NCBI RefSeq assembly: GCF_002937115.1
Contig: NZ_NHRY01000243.1
Span: 1 to 53,298, forward strand
Origin: Rhodopila globiformis
GTDB taxonomy: Bacteria > Pseudomonadota > Alphaproteobacteria > Acetobacterales > Acetobacteraceae
Length of the DNA stretch: 53,298 bases
Direction: 5' to 3'
In this document: piece by piece, positions 1 through 8,492 of the stretch
How the letters are laid out: every line of letters begins with the position of its first letter
Numbering within the stretch: the stretch's first letter is position 1
Notes under the pieces: model-generated
Database searches by the model: none
What the model was told of the DNA's origin: nothing
Seen by the model: only the letters and a program-made list of their open reading frames with translations
Made by a program: the position numbers and the translations under genes

Positions 1-227
1 AACAGGTCGGTATCGCGCATGGATGATGGCTCCGGTCGGTTCGTTCCCAAGCCATGCCAGACAGCGCGTTATGCGCAAACCCCCGTCTGCGCCAGATGCC
101 GTCAAACCAAATTCGGCTTCGTGGCTAGCCAGCGCTTGGCCGACAAGCGCTCCCAGACACTCAACCTCTGCGTGCGGGCCACCCATCCGAAATAGCGAGG
201 AGCCTGGTATTTCTTACCCATGCCAGC

Positions 228-1253
228 ATGAGAGAATTTTCTGGCGGGTTGCTCTGGCAGATCAATCCTTACGGTCAGGATGCTGTCACGGTATTCTTTG
301 TTCTTTCAGGCTTTGTAATCGCCTATGTCACCCATCGCCGTGAGACTGACGCGGGCACCTATGCCTTGCACCGCGCGGCCAGGATCTACTCAGTTGCCGT
401 GCCAGCGTTACTTCTGACGTTGATGCTGGATTCCCTCAGTAGCCACTTTGGAAAATCAACATCGATACTCACACATTGGACTGCCGCTCGTGATGCGATC
501 TCCTTCCCCTTGGGCGTGGCGTTTTTGGGTGAGGTTTGGAGTGGTCATCTTTTTCCAGGGACCAACGGGCCTTACTGGTCGCTGGGCTTTGAGGTGCCCT
601 ACTACCTGATTTTCGGAATCGTCCACTTTGGGCGGCGCCCCTGGAACTGGATCGGCGCCCTTCTGCTGCTGGCTGTCTTCGGTCCCAAGATAGCCCTTAT
701 GTTTGCATCCTGGCTCATTGGGCTTACATGCTATCGGGTGAGCATCCGCGTCCCGTGCAGCTACACGCGCACTGGCTTGGTACTATGGCTGACCTCGACT
801 GTTGCCTTAATTGCCATCGCAGCGTTAGAGACGGTCGGGGTCCCCATTTACCAGCCGCTTGAACTGACCTTAGCGGACATGCACTCATACCTGCATTACC
901 TGCTACTCAGCCTGATGGTCGGCATCAACATCCTTGGCCTGCATCTGGCCAGTGACGCCCTTCTCCCGGTGGCGCGCCGCATTGGCCGTCCGATCGGATG
1001 GTTGGCCGGGGCATCATTCTCGCTCTATTTGTTTCATATGCCGTTAATAATCTTTGTTGCTGAGGTCTCGCCTTGGCCGGTTACCGCGTGGCCGACACGC
1101 ACAATGGTCTTTATCGGAGTGCCGCTGGCCGCCCTGGCGCTCGCGGAGATTACGGAGCGGCGGAAGGACCTATGGCGCGACGGCTTGCTAACGATGGCCA
1201 ACAGGCTCCGCCTCGTGTCATGGGCCGTGATATTACGTGGCGGCGGACCCTGA
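228..1253 (+). CDS. Acyltransferase-3 family membrane protein, N-terminally truncated
   Basis: OafA/YrhL-type integral membrane O-acyltransferase; the family transfers acyl groups to surface sugars. The hallmark VFFVLSGFVIAY lies at residues 22-33, and further hydrophobic segments run to the C-terminal SLYLFHMPL near residue 268. Intact members begin about 40-60 residues earlier with a helix carrying a conserved Arg/His pair. Here the frame stays open back to base 129 (stop at 126-128) and encodes LVFLTHAS just before the ATG, which resembles the end of that first helix, but no ATG/GTG/TTG start is available upstream in this frame. I infer a 5'-damaged remnant or a frameshifted gene. The family call is fairly secure; functionality is doubtful. 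Confidence 0.6.
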   Translation: MREFSGGLLWQINPYGQDAVTVFFVLSGFVIAYVTHRRETDAGTYALHRAARIYSVAVPALLLTLMLDSLSSHFGKSTSILTHWTAARDAISFPLGVAFLGEVWSGHLFPGTNGPYWSLGFEVPYYLIFGIVHFGRRPWNWIGALLLLAVFGPKIALMFASWLIGLTCYRVSIRVPCSYTRTGLVLWLTSTVALIAIAALETVGVPIYQPLELTLADMHSYLHYLLLSLMVGINILGLHLASDALLPVARRIGRPIGWLAGASFSLYLFHMPLIIFVAEVSPWPVTAWPTRTMVFIGVPLAALALAEITERRKDLWRDGLLTMANRLRLVSWAVILRGGGP

Positions 1254-1913
1254 CGGCAGAGCGGGCTGATTCCGCGCAGCGAACGGCCTGGAAGGCTCGA
1301 CGATTGAGGCTCGCCAATTCCGGCTCTTCATAGGTCTGATGGTATTGATTCCAATCATCGGGTGAAGATCCTGTGCGATGCGAAGCCCTTTATCTCTTCT
1401 GACGGGCCTCCTGTTCACGACACCAAGCCACCGTCGGCCTGATCGGATTACGATGCCTAGCTGATGCCATCGCTCGCGAACTATGAGCTGGAGCGCTCCC
1501 GTCCAGGACAGAAGCGTTCCAGCAGGCGGTACCGATTCCGCTTGAGCGTGTCCGGGTGGTCGCGCACGCGCAGGTATTTGAAGATGCCGCAGCGTTTTCG
1601 CCGTTGTTGGTGCGTGCGTAACTAACTAGTACCTCTGGACAGTGATCTCGATAGGTTGAGCGTTGGCGGAACGGTTCGGAGATGTCGGGCCGATCCAGCT
1701 TGGTCACAACCTCAACATGTAGCGGCGGCAAACCCTCAAAAAGAACCTTCGTTCCCAGATTTAGTCGCCTTTCGGCCGTCGAAACCCCATTGCCTATTCA
1801 ACGTCATGTGCAACGGGGCGGGCTGGGCAACCGGTCATAACCTCTGTGCAGAGGCACTACCCGGTTCACCCACAGGGATGAACCCGCCGGCACCCGCCGG
1901 GACAGGAGGAAAC
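1254..1913. other. Gene-poor stretch upstream of pcaH
   Basis: No reading frame here resembles a known protein, and short frames on both strands have no convincing start. Base composition is visibly less GC-rich than the housekeeping part of the window. The only structure I can support is the nested inverted repeat at 1829-1866, plus a strong ribosome binding site (AGGAGG) at about 1903-1908 that serves pcaH. The stretch probably marks the boundary of the truncated acyltransferase segment. Confidence 0.5.
1829..1866. promoter_or_regulatory. Nested inverted repeat before pcaHG-quiC, candidate operator
   Basis: Two concentric inverted repeats share one centre: AACCGG (1829-1834) pairs with CCGGTT (1861-1866), and CCTCTG (1841-1846) pairs with CAGAGG (1849-1854). 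The element sits about 48 bp before the pcaH start. Position and two-fold symmetry suggest a binding site for a transcriptional regulator of protocatechuate catabolism, but no regulator gene is adjacent. The sequence is not the PcaQ consensus as I know it. It could alternatively fold as an RNA hairpin in the leader. Confidence 0.4.
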
Positions 1914-2621
1914 ATGACAACAAACACCGCGCCTTTCCGGCCGATGACCGCCGGATCCCAGCCGCCGAACGACACGCCGGAGTATGGCAGCACCCGCCTA
2001 CGCCATCCGACGCGGCCACTGTTGCGCATCCCGCAGGGCGTGACGGAAACCACCAGCCCAATATTTGCCGAATCACGCTTCCCGCCGATCGCCGATTTGT
2101 CCATGGCCACCGGCAAGCCCGCGCTGGGCGAGCGCATCATCGTCCGCGGCCGCGTCATCGACGAGGACGAACGGCCGGTCCCGAACACCATGATCGAGAT
2201 CTGGCAGGCCAACGCCGCCGGCCGCTACGACCATCCGGGTGACCAGCACGACGCGCCGCTGGACCCGAACTTCCACGGCGAGGGGCGGGTGTTCACCGAT
2301 ACCGACGGCTGGTACCAGTTCGTCAGCGTCAAGCCGGGCTCCTATCCCTGGGGCAACCACTACAACGCCTGGCGCCCGAACCACATCCACTACTCGCTGT
2401 TCGGCACCGGCTTCGGGCAGCGGCTGATCACCCAGATGTATTTCCCCGGCGACCCGTTGCTGGCGCTCGACCCGATCTACCTGTCGGTGCCCGACCCCGC
2501 GGCGCGGGAGCGGCTGATCGCCAGGTTCGACCTCGACATCACCGCGCCGGCCCGGGCGCTGGGCTACCGGTTCGATTTCGTCTTGCGCGGCCGCAACGCC
2601 ACGCCAATCGAGCAGGCCTGA
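1914..2621 (+). CDS. pcaH: Protocatechuate 3,4-dioxygenase beta subunit
   Basis: Catalytic subunit of the non-haem Fe(III) intradiol dioxygenase that cleaves protocatechuate to 3-carboxy-cis,cis-muconate. The 235-residue protein has the usual beta-subunit length. The iron ligands can be placed by family spacing at Tyr105, Tyr144, His157 and His159 (RPNHIHY), with Arg154 matching the active-site Arg. The ATG at 1914 is chosen over upstream in-frame starts because GACAGGAGG precedes it at ideal spacing. It is first in a tight cluster: pcaG begins 1 bp after its stop, then quiC overlaps pcaG. No pcaB, pcaC or pcaD is in the window. Confidence 0.95.
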   Translation: MTTNTAPFRPMTAGSQPPNDTPEYGSTRLRHPTRPLLRIPQGVTETTSPIFAESRFPPIADLSMATGKPALGERIIVRGRVIDEDERPVPNTMIEIWQANAAGRYDHPGDQHDAPLDPNFHGEGRVFTDTDGWYQFVSVKPGSYPWGNHYNAWRPNHIHYSLFGTGFGQRLITQMYFPGDPLLALDPIYLSVPDPAARERLIARFDLDITAPARALGYRFDFVLRGRNATPIEQA

Positions 2622-2622
2622 G

Positions 2623-3144
2623 ATGGCCGTCGCAACCGCCAACCAGACCATCGGCCCATACTGGCACCTGATCGAGGACGCATCCTGGGCGGACCTGACC
2701 CGGTTCGGCGCGGCCGGAGACAGGATCGTGCTGACCGGCACGGTCACCGACGGCGCCGGCGACCGGGTGACCGACGCCGCGATCGAGATCTGGCAGAGCA
2801 GCCCGCCGGCCTCGCCCGACTTCCCCGCCTATGGCCGCTGCCGCACCGACGGCACCGGCGCCTTCCGCTTCATCACGCTGAAGCCGGGGCCGGTCGCGGG
2901 GGTGGGGAACGCACAGCAGGCGCCGCACATCGCCATTACCATCTTCGCCCGCGGCCTGCTGCAGGCGCTGACGACCCGGCTGTATTTCCAGGATGAGCCT
3001 CTGAACGAAACCGACCCGGTGCTGTCGCTGATCGAGGACGCGGCCCGGCGCCGGACGCTGATCGCCCAACCGGTCGCGCCCGGCGCCTGGCACCTCGACA
3101 TCCGCCTGCAAGGGGACAACGAGACAGTCTTCATGGAGGTCTGA
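2623..3144 (+). CDS. pcaG: Protocatechuate 3,4-dioxygenase alpha subunit
   Basis: Non-catalytic partner of PcaH in the (alpha-beta)n holoenzyme. It shares the intradiol dioxygenase fold: AAIEIWQSSP and the TDGTGAFRF strand mirror the beta-subunit motifs, while the iron-binding Tyr/His set is incomplete, as expected for alpha. At 173 residues it is somewhat shorter than the common alpha subunit of about 190-200. Its ATG lies 1 bp after the pcaH stop, so translation is probably coupled, and its TGA shares one base with the quiC ATG. Confidence 0.92.
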   Translation: MAVATANQTIGPYWHLIEDASWADLTRFGAAGDRIVLTGTVTDGAGDRVTDAAIEIWQSSPPASPDFPAYGRCRTDGTGAFRFITLKPGPVAGVGNAQQAPHIAITIFARGLLQALTTRLYFQDEPLNETDPVLSLIEDAARRRTLIAQPVAPGAWHLDIRLQGDNETVFMEV

Positions 3145-5009
3145 TGGCGCCCTTGCCGAAGTCGATCGCGACGGTCTCGATCAGCGGCATGCTTGCGGAA
3201 AAGCTGGAGGCGATCGCCGCCATCGGCTTCGACGGGGTGGAGATCTTCGAGAACGACCTGCTGACCTTCGACGGCACGCCCGGGGACGTGCGCTACCTGG
3301 CCGAGAGCCTGGGCCTGGCGATCACCTGCTTCCAGCCGTTCCGCGACTTCGAGTCGATGCCGGAGCCGCAGCGCACCCGCAACCTGGACCGGGCGGAGCG
3401 CAAGTTCGACGTCATGCAGGAACTCGGCACCGACCTGCTGCTGGTGTGCAGCAACGTCTCGCCGGCGGCCATCGGCGACGACCAGCGGGCCGCGGCGGAC
3501 CTGGCGGAAATCGCCGAACGCGCGCACCGCCGCGGCCTGCGCGTCGGGTTCGAGGCGCTGGCCTGGGGGCGCCATATCAGCACCTGGCGGCATGCGTGGC
3601 AGGTGGTGGCGGTGGCCGGCCACCCGGCGCTCGGCTTGATCCTGGACAGTTTCCACACCCTGGCGCTGGGGGATGACCTGTCGGCGCTGCCGATGGTGCC
3701 GGCGGAGAAGATCTTCTTCGCCCAGTTGGCCGACGCGCCGAAGCTGTCGATGGACGTGCTGTCCTGGAGTCGGCATTTCCGCAACTTCCCCGGCCAGGGA
3801 CAGTTGCCGGTCGCCGCCTTCGTGCGCGACCTTATCGCGGCCGGCTATCGCGGCCCGCTGTCGCTGGAAATCTTCAACGACGAGTTCCGCGCCGCCCCCG
3901 CCCGGTTGATGGCGCGCGACGGGCTGCGCTCGCTGCTGCTGGTGGAGGCCGAGGCCGGCGCGACCACGCTGCCCGACGTGCCGCGCTGCGACGGCATCGA
4001 GTTCCTGGAATTCGCCGTCGATGACGACAGCGGCCGTCGCCTTGGCGAGGCCCTGCGCTCTCTCGGCTTCCACTATGCCGGCCGGCACCGCTCGAAATCC
4101 GTCGATCTGTTCCGCCAGGGGCGGATCAACCTGATCCTGAACAGCGAGCAGGACAGCGCCGCGGCCGAGCATTTCCACTTCCACGGTCCCTCGGTCTGCG
4201 CCATGGCGTTCCGGGTGGACGACGCGCAGCGCGCGGTCCGCCGGGCCGAGGCGCTGCTCTGCCCGGAATGGCGCGAGCGCACCGGCCCCGGCGAGCGGCA
4301 GATCGCGGCGCTGCGGGCGCCGGACGGCACGCTGCTTTACTTGGTGGAGCCGGCCGCCGACGGGTCCACGATCTATGACGTCGATTTCCAGATGTTCGGG
4401 GACGCCGCCCCCGCGCCGCTGCTGGACGCGGTCGATCACGTGGCGCAGGCGCTGCCGGTGGGACGGATGGACAATTTCGTCCTGTTCTACCGCGCGCTGT
4501 TCGGCTTCAGGCCGGAGCCGCTGTGGGAAATCCCCGACGCGATGGGGCTGATCCAGAGCCGGACGATGACCAGCGCCGGGCAGACGATCCGGCTGCCGCT
4601 GAACGTCTCGGAAAGCCGGGAAACGGCAACGGGCCGGTTCCTGACCACCTTCTCCGGCGCCGGGGTGCAGCACATTGCGATGGCGAGCCCGGATATCCAG
4701 CACGCGGTGGTGCAGCTTGAATCGCGCGGCGCGCAGTTTCTGCCGATCCCTGGGAACTACTACGAAGACATCGCGGCTAAATGGGGCCTGGCGGACGCCC
4801 ACGTGGCCATGTTGCAGGCGCACAACATCCTGTTTGACCGCGACGAGGCAGGCGATTTCCTGCACGCCTACACCCATCCGTTCGATGACCGGTTCTTCTT
4901 CGAGATCGTGCAGCGCATCGGCGGCTACCGGCAGTATGGCGCGGCGAATGCCTCGGTCCGCCTGGCGGCGCAGGCGAAACGACGGCCGGGTGCCGGTTTG
5001 CGCGCATGA
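3144..5009 (+). CDS. quiC: Fused 3-dehydroshikimate dehydratase / HPPD-like VOC protein
   Basis: Two-domain protein of 621 residues, matching the fused QuiC1 type. The N-terminal TIM barrel (about 1-260) is the AP-endonuclease-2-like 3-dehydroshikimate dehydratase that makes protocatechuate. Metal ligands Glu137 (GFEA), Asp168 (LILDSFH), Gln194 (FFAQLAD) and Glu242 (SLEIFND) have the family spacing. The C-terminal half (about 280-610) is a vicinal-oxygen-chelate domain related to 4-hydroxyphenylpyruvate dioxygenase, with candidate metal residues His432, His510 and Glu587. The start overlaps the pcaG stop by one base. Product and substrate coupling with PcaHG is direct: dehydroshikimate to protocatechuate to ring cleavage. 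The role of the C-terminal domain is not settled by sequence. Confidence 0.92.
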   Translation: MAPLPKSIATVSISGMLAEKLEAIAAIGFDGVEIFENDLLTFDGTPGDVRYLAESLGLAITCFQPFRDFESMPEPQRTRNLDRAERKFDVMQELGTDLLLVCSNVSPAAIGDDQRAAADLAEIAERAHRRGLRVGFEALAWGRHISTWRHAWQVVAVAGHPALGLILDSFHTLALGDDLSALPMVPAEKIFFAQLADAPKLSMDVLSWSRHFRNFPGQGQLPVAAFVRDLIAAGYRGPLSLEIFNDEFRAAPARLMARDGLRSLLLVEAEAGATTLPDVPRCDGIEFLEFAVDDDSGRRLGEALRSLGFHYAGRHRSKSVDLFRQGRINLILNSEQDSAAAEHFHFHGPSVCAMAFRVDDAQRAVRRAEALLCPEWRERTGPGERQIAALRAPDGTLLYLVEPAADGSTIYDVDFQMFGDAAPAPLLDAVDHVAQALPVGRMDNFVLFYRALFGFRPEPLWEIPDAMGLIQSRTMTSAGQTIRLPLNVSESRETATGRFLTTFSGAGVQHIAMASPDIQHAVVQLESRGAQFLPIPGNYYEDIAAKWGLADAHVAMLQAHNILFDRDEAGDFLHAYTHPFDDRFFFEIVQRIGGYRQYGAANASVRLAAQAKRRPGAGLRA

Positions 5010-5054
5010 GGCGATGCGGCGTCCGGCCCGGACAGGAATTACAAGAGGAACGGA

Positions 5055-6290
5055 ATGACACAGGATACGTCCGGCTTGCTCGTTCCGCGCCGCAAGGCCC
5101 TGCTGGGCGCCGCCGCCCTGGCCGCTGCGCCGCTGGCCGCGCCGCACATTGCGCGCGCGGTGGAGCCGATACGCATCGGCCTGCTGCTGGCCAAGACCGG
5201 GCAGATCGCGACGCAGACGGATTATCTCGCCAACGGTACGTTCCTGGCGATGCACGAACGCGGCAACACCATCGCCGGGCGGCCGGCCGAGCTGGTCTGG
5301 CTGGATGAGCCAACGCCACAGGCGGCGATGCAGGCCATGCAGGAACTGGTGCAGGAGGACAAGGTCTGCGCTGTGCTGGGCGGATCGCTGTCGTCGAACG
5401 CCCTGGCCGAGGAAGCCACCGCGGCGCGGTTGCAGATCCCGTTCGTCTGCAACAATGCCGCGGCGACCGATATCACCGGAAAGAACTGCAACCGCTACAC
5501 GTTCCGGCTGAACACGCCGGTTGTCGTGCAGCAGCGCATGCTGGCGCCGTATGCGCTGAAAAGCGGCAAGCGCTGGTACCACATCACCGCGTCCTGTGCA
5601 TTCGGGCAGGACATCCTGCGCACCTCCCGCGCCCTGCTGAAAGCCGCCGGCGGGACCGAGATCGGCGCGGACGAGGTGCCGCAGAACACGGCCGATTTCA
5701 GTTCGTTTATCCTGAAGATCCGCGAGGCGCGGCCGGATGTGGTGGTGGGCGGCCTGCCCGCGGAGGACCTGTCCACGTTCCTGAAGCAGTGGAACGCACT
5801 TGGCATGAAGGGGCGGATTCCATTCATGGAGATCGCCATCGGCGATACCGACATCTGGGCGATTGGTCCGGAAGCGGCGACCGGAACGTTCACCACGATG
5901 TGGTATTACAGGAATCCCGCCAATCCGCCCGAGGAACAGGCATTTGCCGCCGCCTATACAAAGAAATACCGCAAGCCCCCGGCGGACAGTGCGTGGATGG
6001 GCTGGATCGCCGCCCGTTCCCTATTCGAATCGATCGACGCGGCGCGTTCGACCGGGCCGATGGCGATCATCGAGGCCTTGGAAGCGTGGAAGGTGCAGGC
6101 CGGTCCGTTGACTTACGGCTATCGCCGGTTCGATCACCAGATGCTGGCGCGGAACCTGGCGGTGACGGTAAAGGCGAAGCTCGCCGATCGCTGGGATTAT
6201 TTCGATGTAGATGCGACGCTGCCGGAGAATATCACCGATTTGAATAAGGTTTTTGGGACGCGGGAGGAGATTGGGTGCGAGTTGGGATAG
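5055..6290 (+). CDS. ABC transporter substrate-binding protein, LivJ-type, Tat-exported
   Basis: Periplasmic type-I binding protein of the branched-chain-amino-acid (HAAT) family, whose members also bind aromatic acids. The N-terminus carries a twin-arginine signal: Arg12-Arg13 followed by the hydrophobic stretch ALLGAAALAAAPLAA, with cleavage likely near residue 35. The mature part begins with PIRIGLLLAKTGQIA, typical of the family, and ends near a normal length of 411. A Shine-Dalgarno-like GAGGAACGG precedes the ATG. It lies 45 bp after quiC, so a role in capturing quinate, shikimate, hydroxybenzoate or protocatechuate is a reasonable inference. The permease and ATPase partners are not in the window. 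Confidence 0.85.
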   Translation: MTQDTSGLLVPRRKALLGAAALAAAPLAAPHIARAVEPIRIGLLLAKTGQIATQTDYLANGTFLAMHERGNTIAGRPAELVWLDEPTPQAAMQAMQELVQEDKVCAVLGGSLSSNALAEEATAARLQIPFVCNNAAATDITGKNCNRYTFRLNTPVVVQQRMLAPYALKSGKRWYHITASCAFGQDILRTSRALLKAAGGTEIGADEVPQNTADFSSFILKIREARPDVVVGGLPAEDLSTFLKQWNALGMKGRIPFMEIAIGDTDIWAIGPEAATGTFTTMWYYRNPANPPEEQAFAAAYTKKYRKPPADSAWMGWIAARSLFESIDAARSTGPMAIIEALEAWKVQAGPLTYGYRRFDHQMLARNLAVTVKAKLADRWDYFDVDATLPENITDLNKVFGTREEIGCELG

Positions 6291-6452
6291 GGTGGCTGTG
6301 CAACCCTGGCCGGACTTGTTCCGTTGCTCGCTCGTCATGGCCGGGCGATCCACCTCCCGCCGGCGACTCGTTGCGGATGGCAGCCCGGGTGGATTTGACG
6401 ATCGGCTTCGGCTGACCGAACCTGGGGCGGTCCAGGGAACAGGAGCCGCCCC

Positions 6453-7598
6453 ATGTCGCTGCGCGAAGCAGGCGCCATCACCGGCGTTGGTGAAACGAAA
6501 TATCTGCGCGGAACCGACCGCACGCCGCTGTCGCTGCAGCTGGAAGCCTCGCTGGCCGCGGTTCGCGATGCCGGGCTGAAGCCGTCGGACATCGATGGCC
6601 TGATCCCATATGGCCATGGCGCGGTGGCCGAGGATTTCATTACCAACTTCGGCATCAGGGATCTGCGGCTTTCCGCCACCACGCCGATGGGCGGCGCCTC
6701 GGCGGTGGCATCGATCCAGTGCGCGCTGGCGGTGATCCAGGCGGGGATCTGCCGGCACGTGCTGCTCTCGCTCGGCCGCACCGGCTATTCCGGCGGCCGT
6801 ATCGGCACGCGGGTGCAACAGATGCCGCAGTTCCGCGTCATCGGCGAGTTCGAGATGCCGCTCGGCGCCATCGCCCCGGCGCAGCTCTATGCCCCGATGG
6901 CGCGGCGGCACATGGAACTGTACGGCACGACGTCGCGCCAGTTCGCCGAGATCGCGGTGACGACGCGGCAACACGCCTCGCTGCAGAGCAACGCTACCAT
7001 GCGGACGCCGATCACCATCGCGGACCACCAGGCCTCGCGCATGATTTCGGAACCGTTGCGGCTGCTGGATTGCTCATTGGAAAGCGACGGCGGCGCGGCG
7101 GTGGTGATCAGCGCGCCGGACCGCGCGCGCGACCTGGCGAAGCGGCCGATTATGGTGATGGGCGTGGCCGAGGGGCATCCGGATTCGCCGTCCGCCATCA
7201 CGCAGCGTCCGGACCTGACGACGCTGGGTCTCGCCAAGGCGGCGCCGAAAGCCTTCGCCATGGCGGGCGTGACGCACGGCGAGATCGACGTGGCGGAGAT
7301 CTACGACTGCTTCACCTACATCGTCCTGTGCCAGCTTGAGGATCTTGGCTTCTGCAAGAAGGGCGAGGGCGGCGGGTTCGTCGAGAACGGCGCGCTCGGC
7401 CTGAACGGACGGCTGCCGGTGAACACCCATGGCGGCCTGCTGTCTCAGGCGCACATGGCCGGCATGAACCACATCGTCGAACTGGCCCGCCAGTTGCGCG
7501 GCGAGGCCGAGGCGCAGGTGCCGGACGCGGAAATCGGCCTTGTCACCGGCTATGGCGACATGGGCGACGGCGCGCTCGCGATCATGCGGAGGGCCTGA
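6453..7598 (+). CDS. Thiolase-superfamily protein without the nucleophilic Cys (possible acyl-CoA aldolase)
   Basis: Thiolase-fold protein of 381 residues, SCP2-thiolase-like. Where active thiolases carry the nucleophilic Cys (NNNC-type motif), this protein reads TTPMGGAS at 77-84, so the Cys position is Met79/Gly80. The C-terminal NTHGG (324-328) keeps the conserved His326, but the usual second active-site Cys is replaced by GYGDMG with Tyr367. Tyr284 lies in AEIYDCFT. Cys-less thiolase-like proteins that pair with a DUF35 partner include the Ltp2/ChsH2 retro-aldolase type, which uses two tyrosines. The DUF35 gene follows 3 bp after the stop. I infer a carbon-carbon lyase or a non-canonical thiolase acting on an acyl-CoA. 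Confidence 0.85.
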   Translation: MSLREAGAITGVGETKYLRGTDRTPLSLQLEASLAAVRDAGLKPSDIDGLIPYGHGAVAEDFITNFGIRDLRLSATTPMGGASAVASIQCALAVIQAGICRHVLLSLGRTGYSGGRIGTRVQQMPQFRVIGEFEMPLGAIAPAQLYAPMARRHMELYGTTSRQFAEIAVTTRQHASLQSNATMRTPITIADHQASRMISEPLRLLDCSLESDGGAAVVISAPDRARDLAKRPIMVMGVAEGHPDSPSAITQRPDLTTLGLAKAAPKAFAMAGVTHGEIDVAEIYDCFTYIVLCQLEDLGFCKKGEGGGFVENGALGLNGRLPVNTHGGLLSQAHMAGMNHIVELARQLRGEAEAQVPDAEIGLVTGYGDMGDGALAIMRRA

Positions 7599-7601
7599 GC
7601 G

Positions 7602-8009
7602 ATGGACGCCTACGACAAGCTGGTGCCGTCGCCGACGCCCGATACCCAGCCGTACTGGGACGGGCTGAACGAACACAGGCTGCGCCTGCAACGTTGCGCC
7701 GATTGCGGCAAGGTGCGGCACTACCCTCGTCCGGTCTGCGACGCCTGCTGGTCGATGAACGCGGACTGGATCGACGCCTCGGGCAAGGGCACGGTGCACA
7801 GCTGGACGGTCACGCACTACGCCTTCCATCCTGGCTTCAAGGGCGACCTGCCCTATATTTTGCTGACCGTGGACCTGCCGGAAGGCGTGCGGATGAATGC
7901 CCGGGCACGCGGGCTCGCGGCGGCGGACCTGCGGGTGGGAATGCCGGTGCAGGTGGCGTTCGAGGCGGTGAAGGACGGGCTGACGCTGCCGGTGTTCGAG
8001 GCGGCCTGA
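7602..8009 (+). CDS. Zn-ribbon/OB-fold (DUF35) acyl-CoA-binding partner protein
   Basis: Small 135-residue protein with a rubredoxin-like zinc ribbon (Cys32, Cys35, Cys46 and Cys49, in CADCGK and CDACW) followed by an OB fold from about residue 60 (GKGTVHSWTVTHYAFHPGF). This is the standard partner of thiolase-like proteins and is thought to help bind the CoA substrate. It starts 3 bp after the thiolase-like gene, so the two almost certainly form one functional unit. Its stop is followed immediately by a 24-bp duplicated segment shared with the 3' end of the opposite-strand gene. Confidence 0.88.
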   Translation: MDAYDKLVPSPTPDTQPYWDGLNEHRLRLQRCADCGKVRHYPRPVCDACWSMNADWIDASGKGTVHSWTVTHYAFHPGFKGDLPYILLTVDLPEGVRMNARARGLAAADLRVGMPVQVAFEAVKDGLTLPVFEAA

Positions 8010-8017
8010 TCCGGACG

Positions 8018-8062
8018 CCGCTCAGGCCGCCTTGCGGCACACCGCTCAGGCCGCCTTGCGGC
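8018..8062. repeat. 24-bp-period tandem duplication at the 3' end of the 8046-8492 gene
   Basis: The 21-bp segment CCGCTCAGGCCGCCTTGCGGC occurs at 8018-8038 and again at 8042-8062. The right copy contains the last codons and the stop of the leftward gene; the left copy lies just beyond that stop. This looks like a small local duplication that moved or added a terminus, and it fills the gap between convergent genes. Confidence 0.7.
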
Positions 8063-8492
8063 GGCGCCGGCCCGGCTTGGGGGGCGGCTCGATCGTCTGC
8101 TTGTACACATAGATGTCATCGACAAGCTCACCATTGGCGATCTGGTTGGTGAACCGCTCCCCGCCAAGTTCGGGCCCTGTCGTCACCACTTCGGAGACAG
8201 TCTGGAAAATCCGGCGGTTCGGCCCGAGGATACCGACATCGTATGTCTTGAAGGCTGGCTCCGGCGCAAACCTGTCCAGGATGACATGGGCTTTCCCATA
8301 CAATTCCTGCCAGCCGATCCTGCCGATATCCGGCGTTGCGATAAACAGGCGCCACCGGCCGAATTCCGCCTCAAGGTACCAGAAGGCAGCCAGGATCGTC
8401 ACGTCGTCCTGTTCCAGGGCGCGCACGAATGCCGCGCCCTGCTCGATCATCTTCCGGGTCAGCGGTGCCATCACCACCACTGTTTCAGCCAT
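8046..8492 (-). CDS. Uncharacterised protein paired with a HEPN-domain gene
   Basis: A 148-residue soluble protein I do not recognise. The N-terminal half (VVMAPLTRKMIEQGAAFVRAL) is helical; the middle (RWRLFIATPDIGRIGWQELYGKAHVIL) alternates beta and alpha; the C-terminus is a basic tail (GRRRRKAA). It overlaps the upstream HEPN gene by 22 bp, so the two are co-translated. HEPN genes are commonly coupled to nucleotidyltransferases or act as toxins. This partner shows no obvious nucleotidyltransferase GS-DxD motif, so it may be an unusual antitoxin or effector partner. Confidence 0.65.
   Translation of the reverse strand: MAETVVVMAPLTRKMIEQGAAFVRALEQDDVTILAAFWYLEAEFGRWRLFIATPDIGRIGWQELYGKAHVILDRFAPEPAFKTYDVGILGPNRRIFQTVSEVVTTGPELGGERFTNQIANGELVDDIYVYKQTIEPPPKPGRRRRKAA

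Noticed and set aside
1390-1731. Possible integrase or transposase remnant before pcaH
   Set aside because: I tried all frames of this stretch and found no DDE, tyrosine-recombinase or helix-turn-helix motif; nothing supports a mobile-element call.
2829-5582. Very long open frame (about 917 codons) on the minus strand
   Set aside because: It is antisense to pcaG, quiC and the binding-protein gene, which have clear motifs and operon overlaps. The translation is Arg/Gln/His-rich low-complexity sequence typical of high-GC antisense frames.
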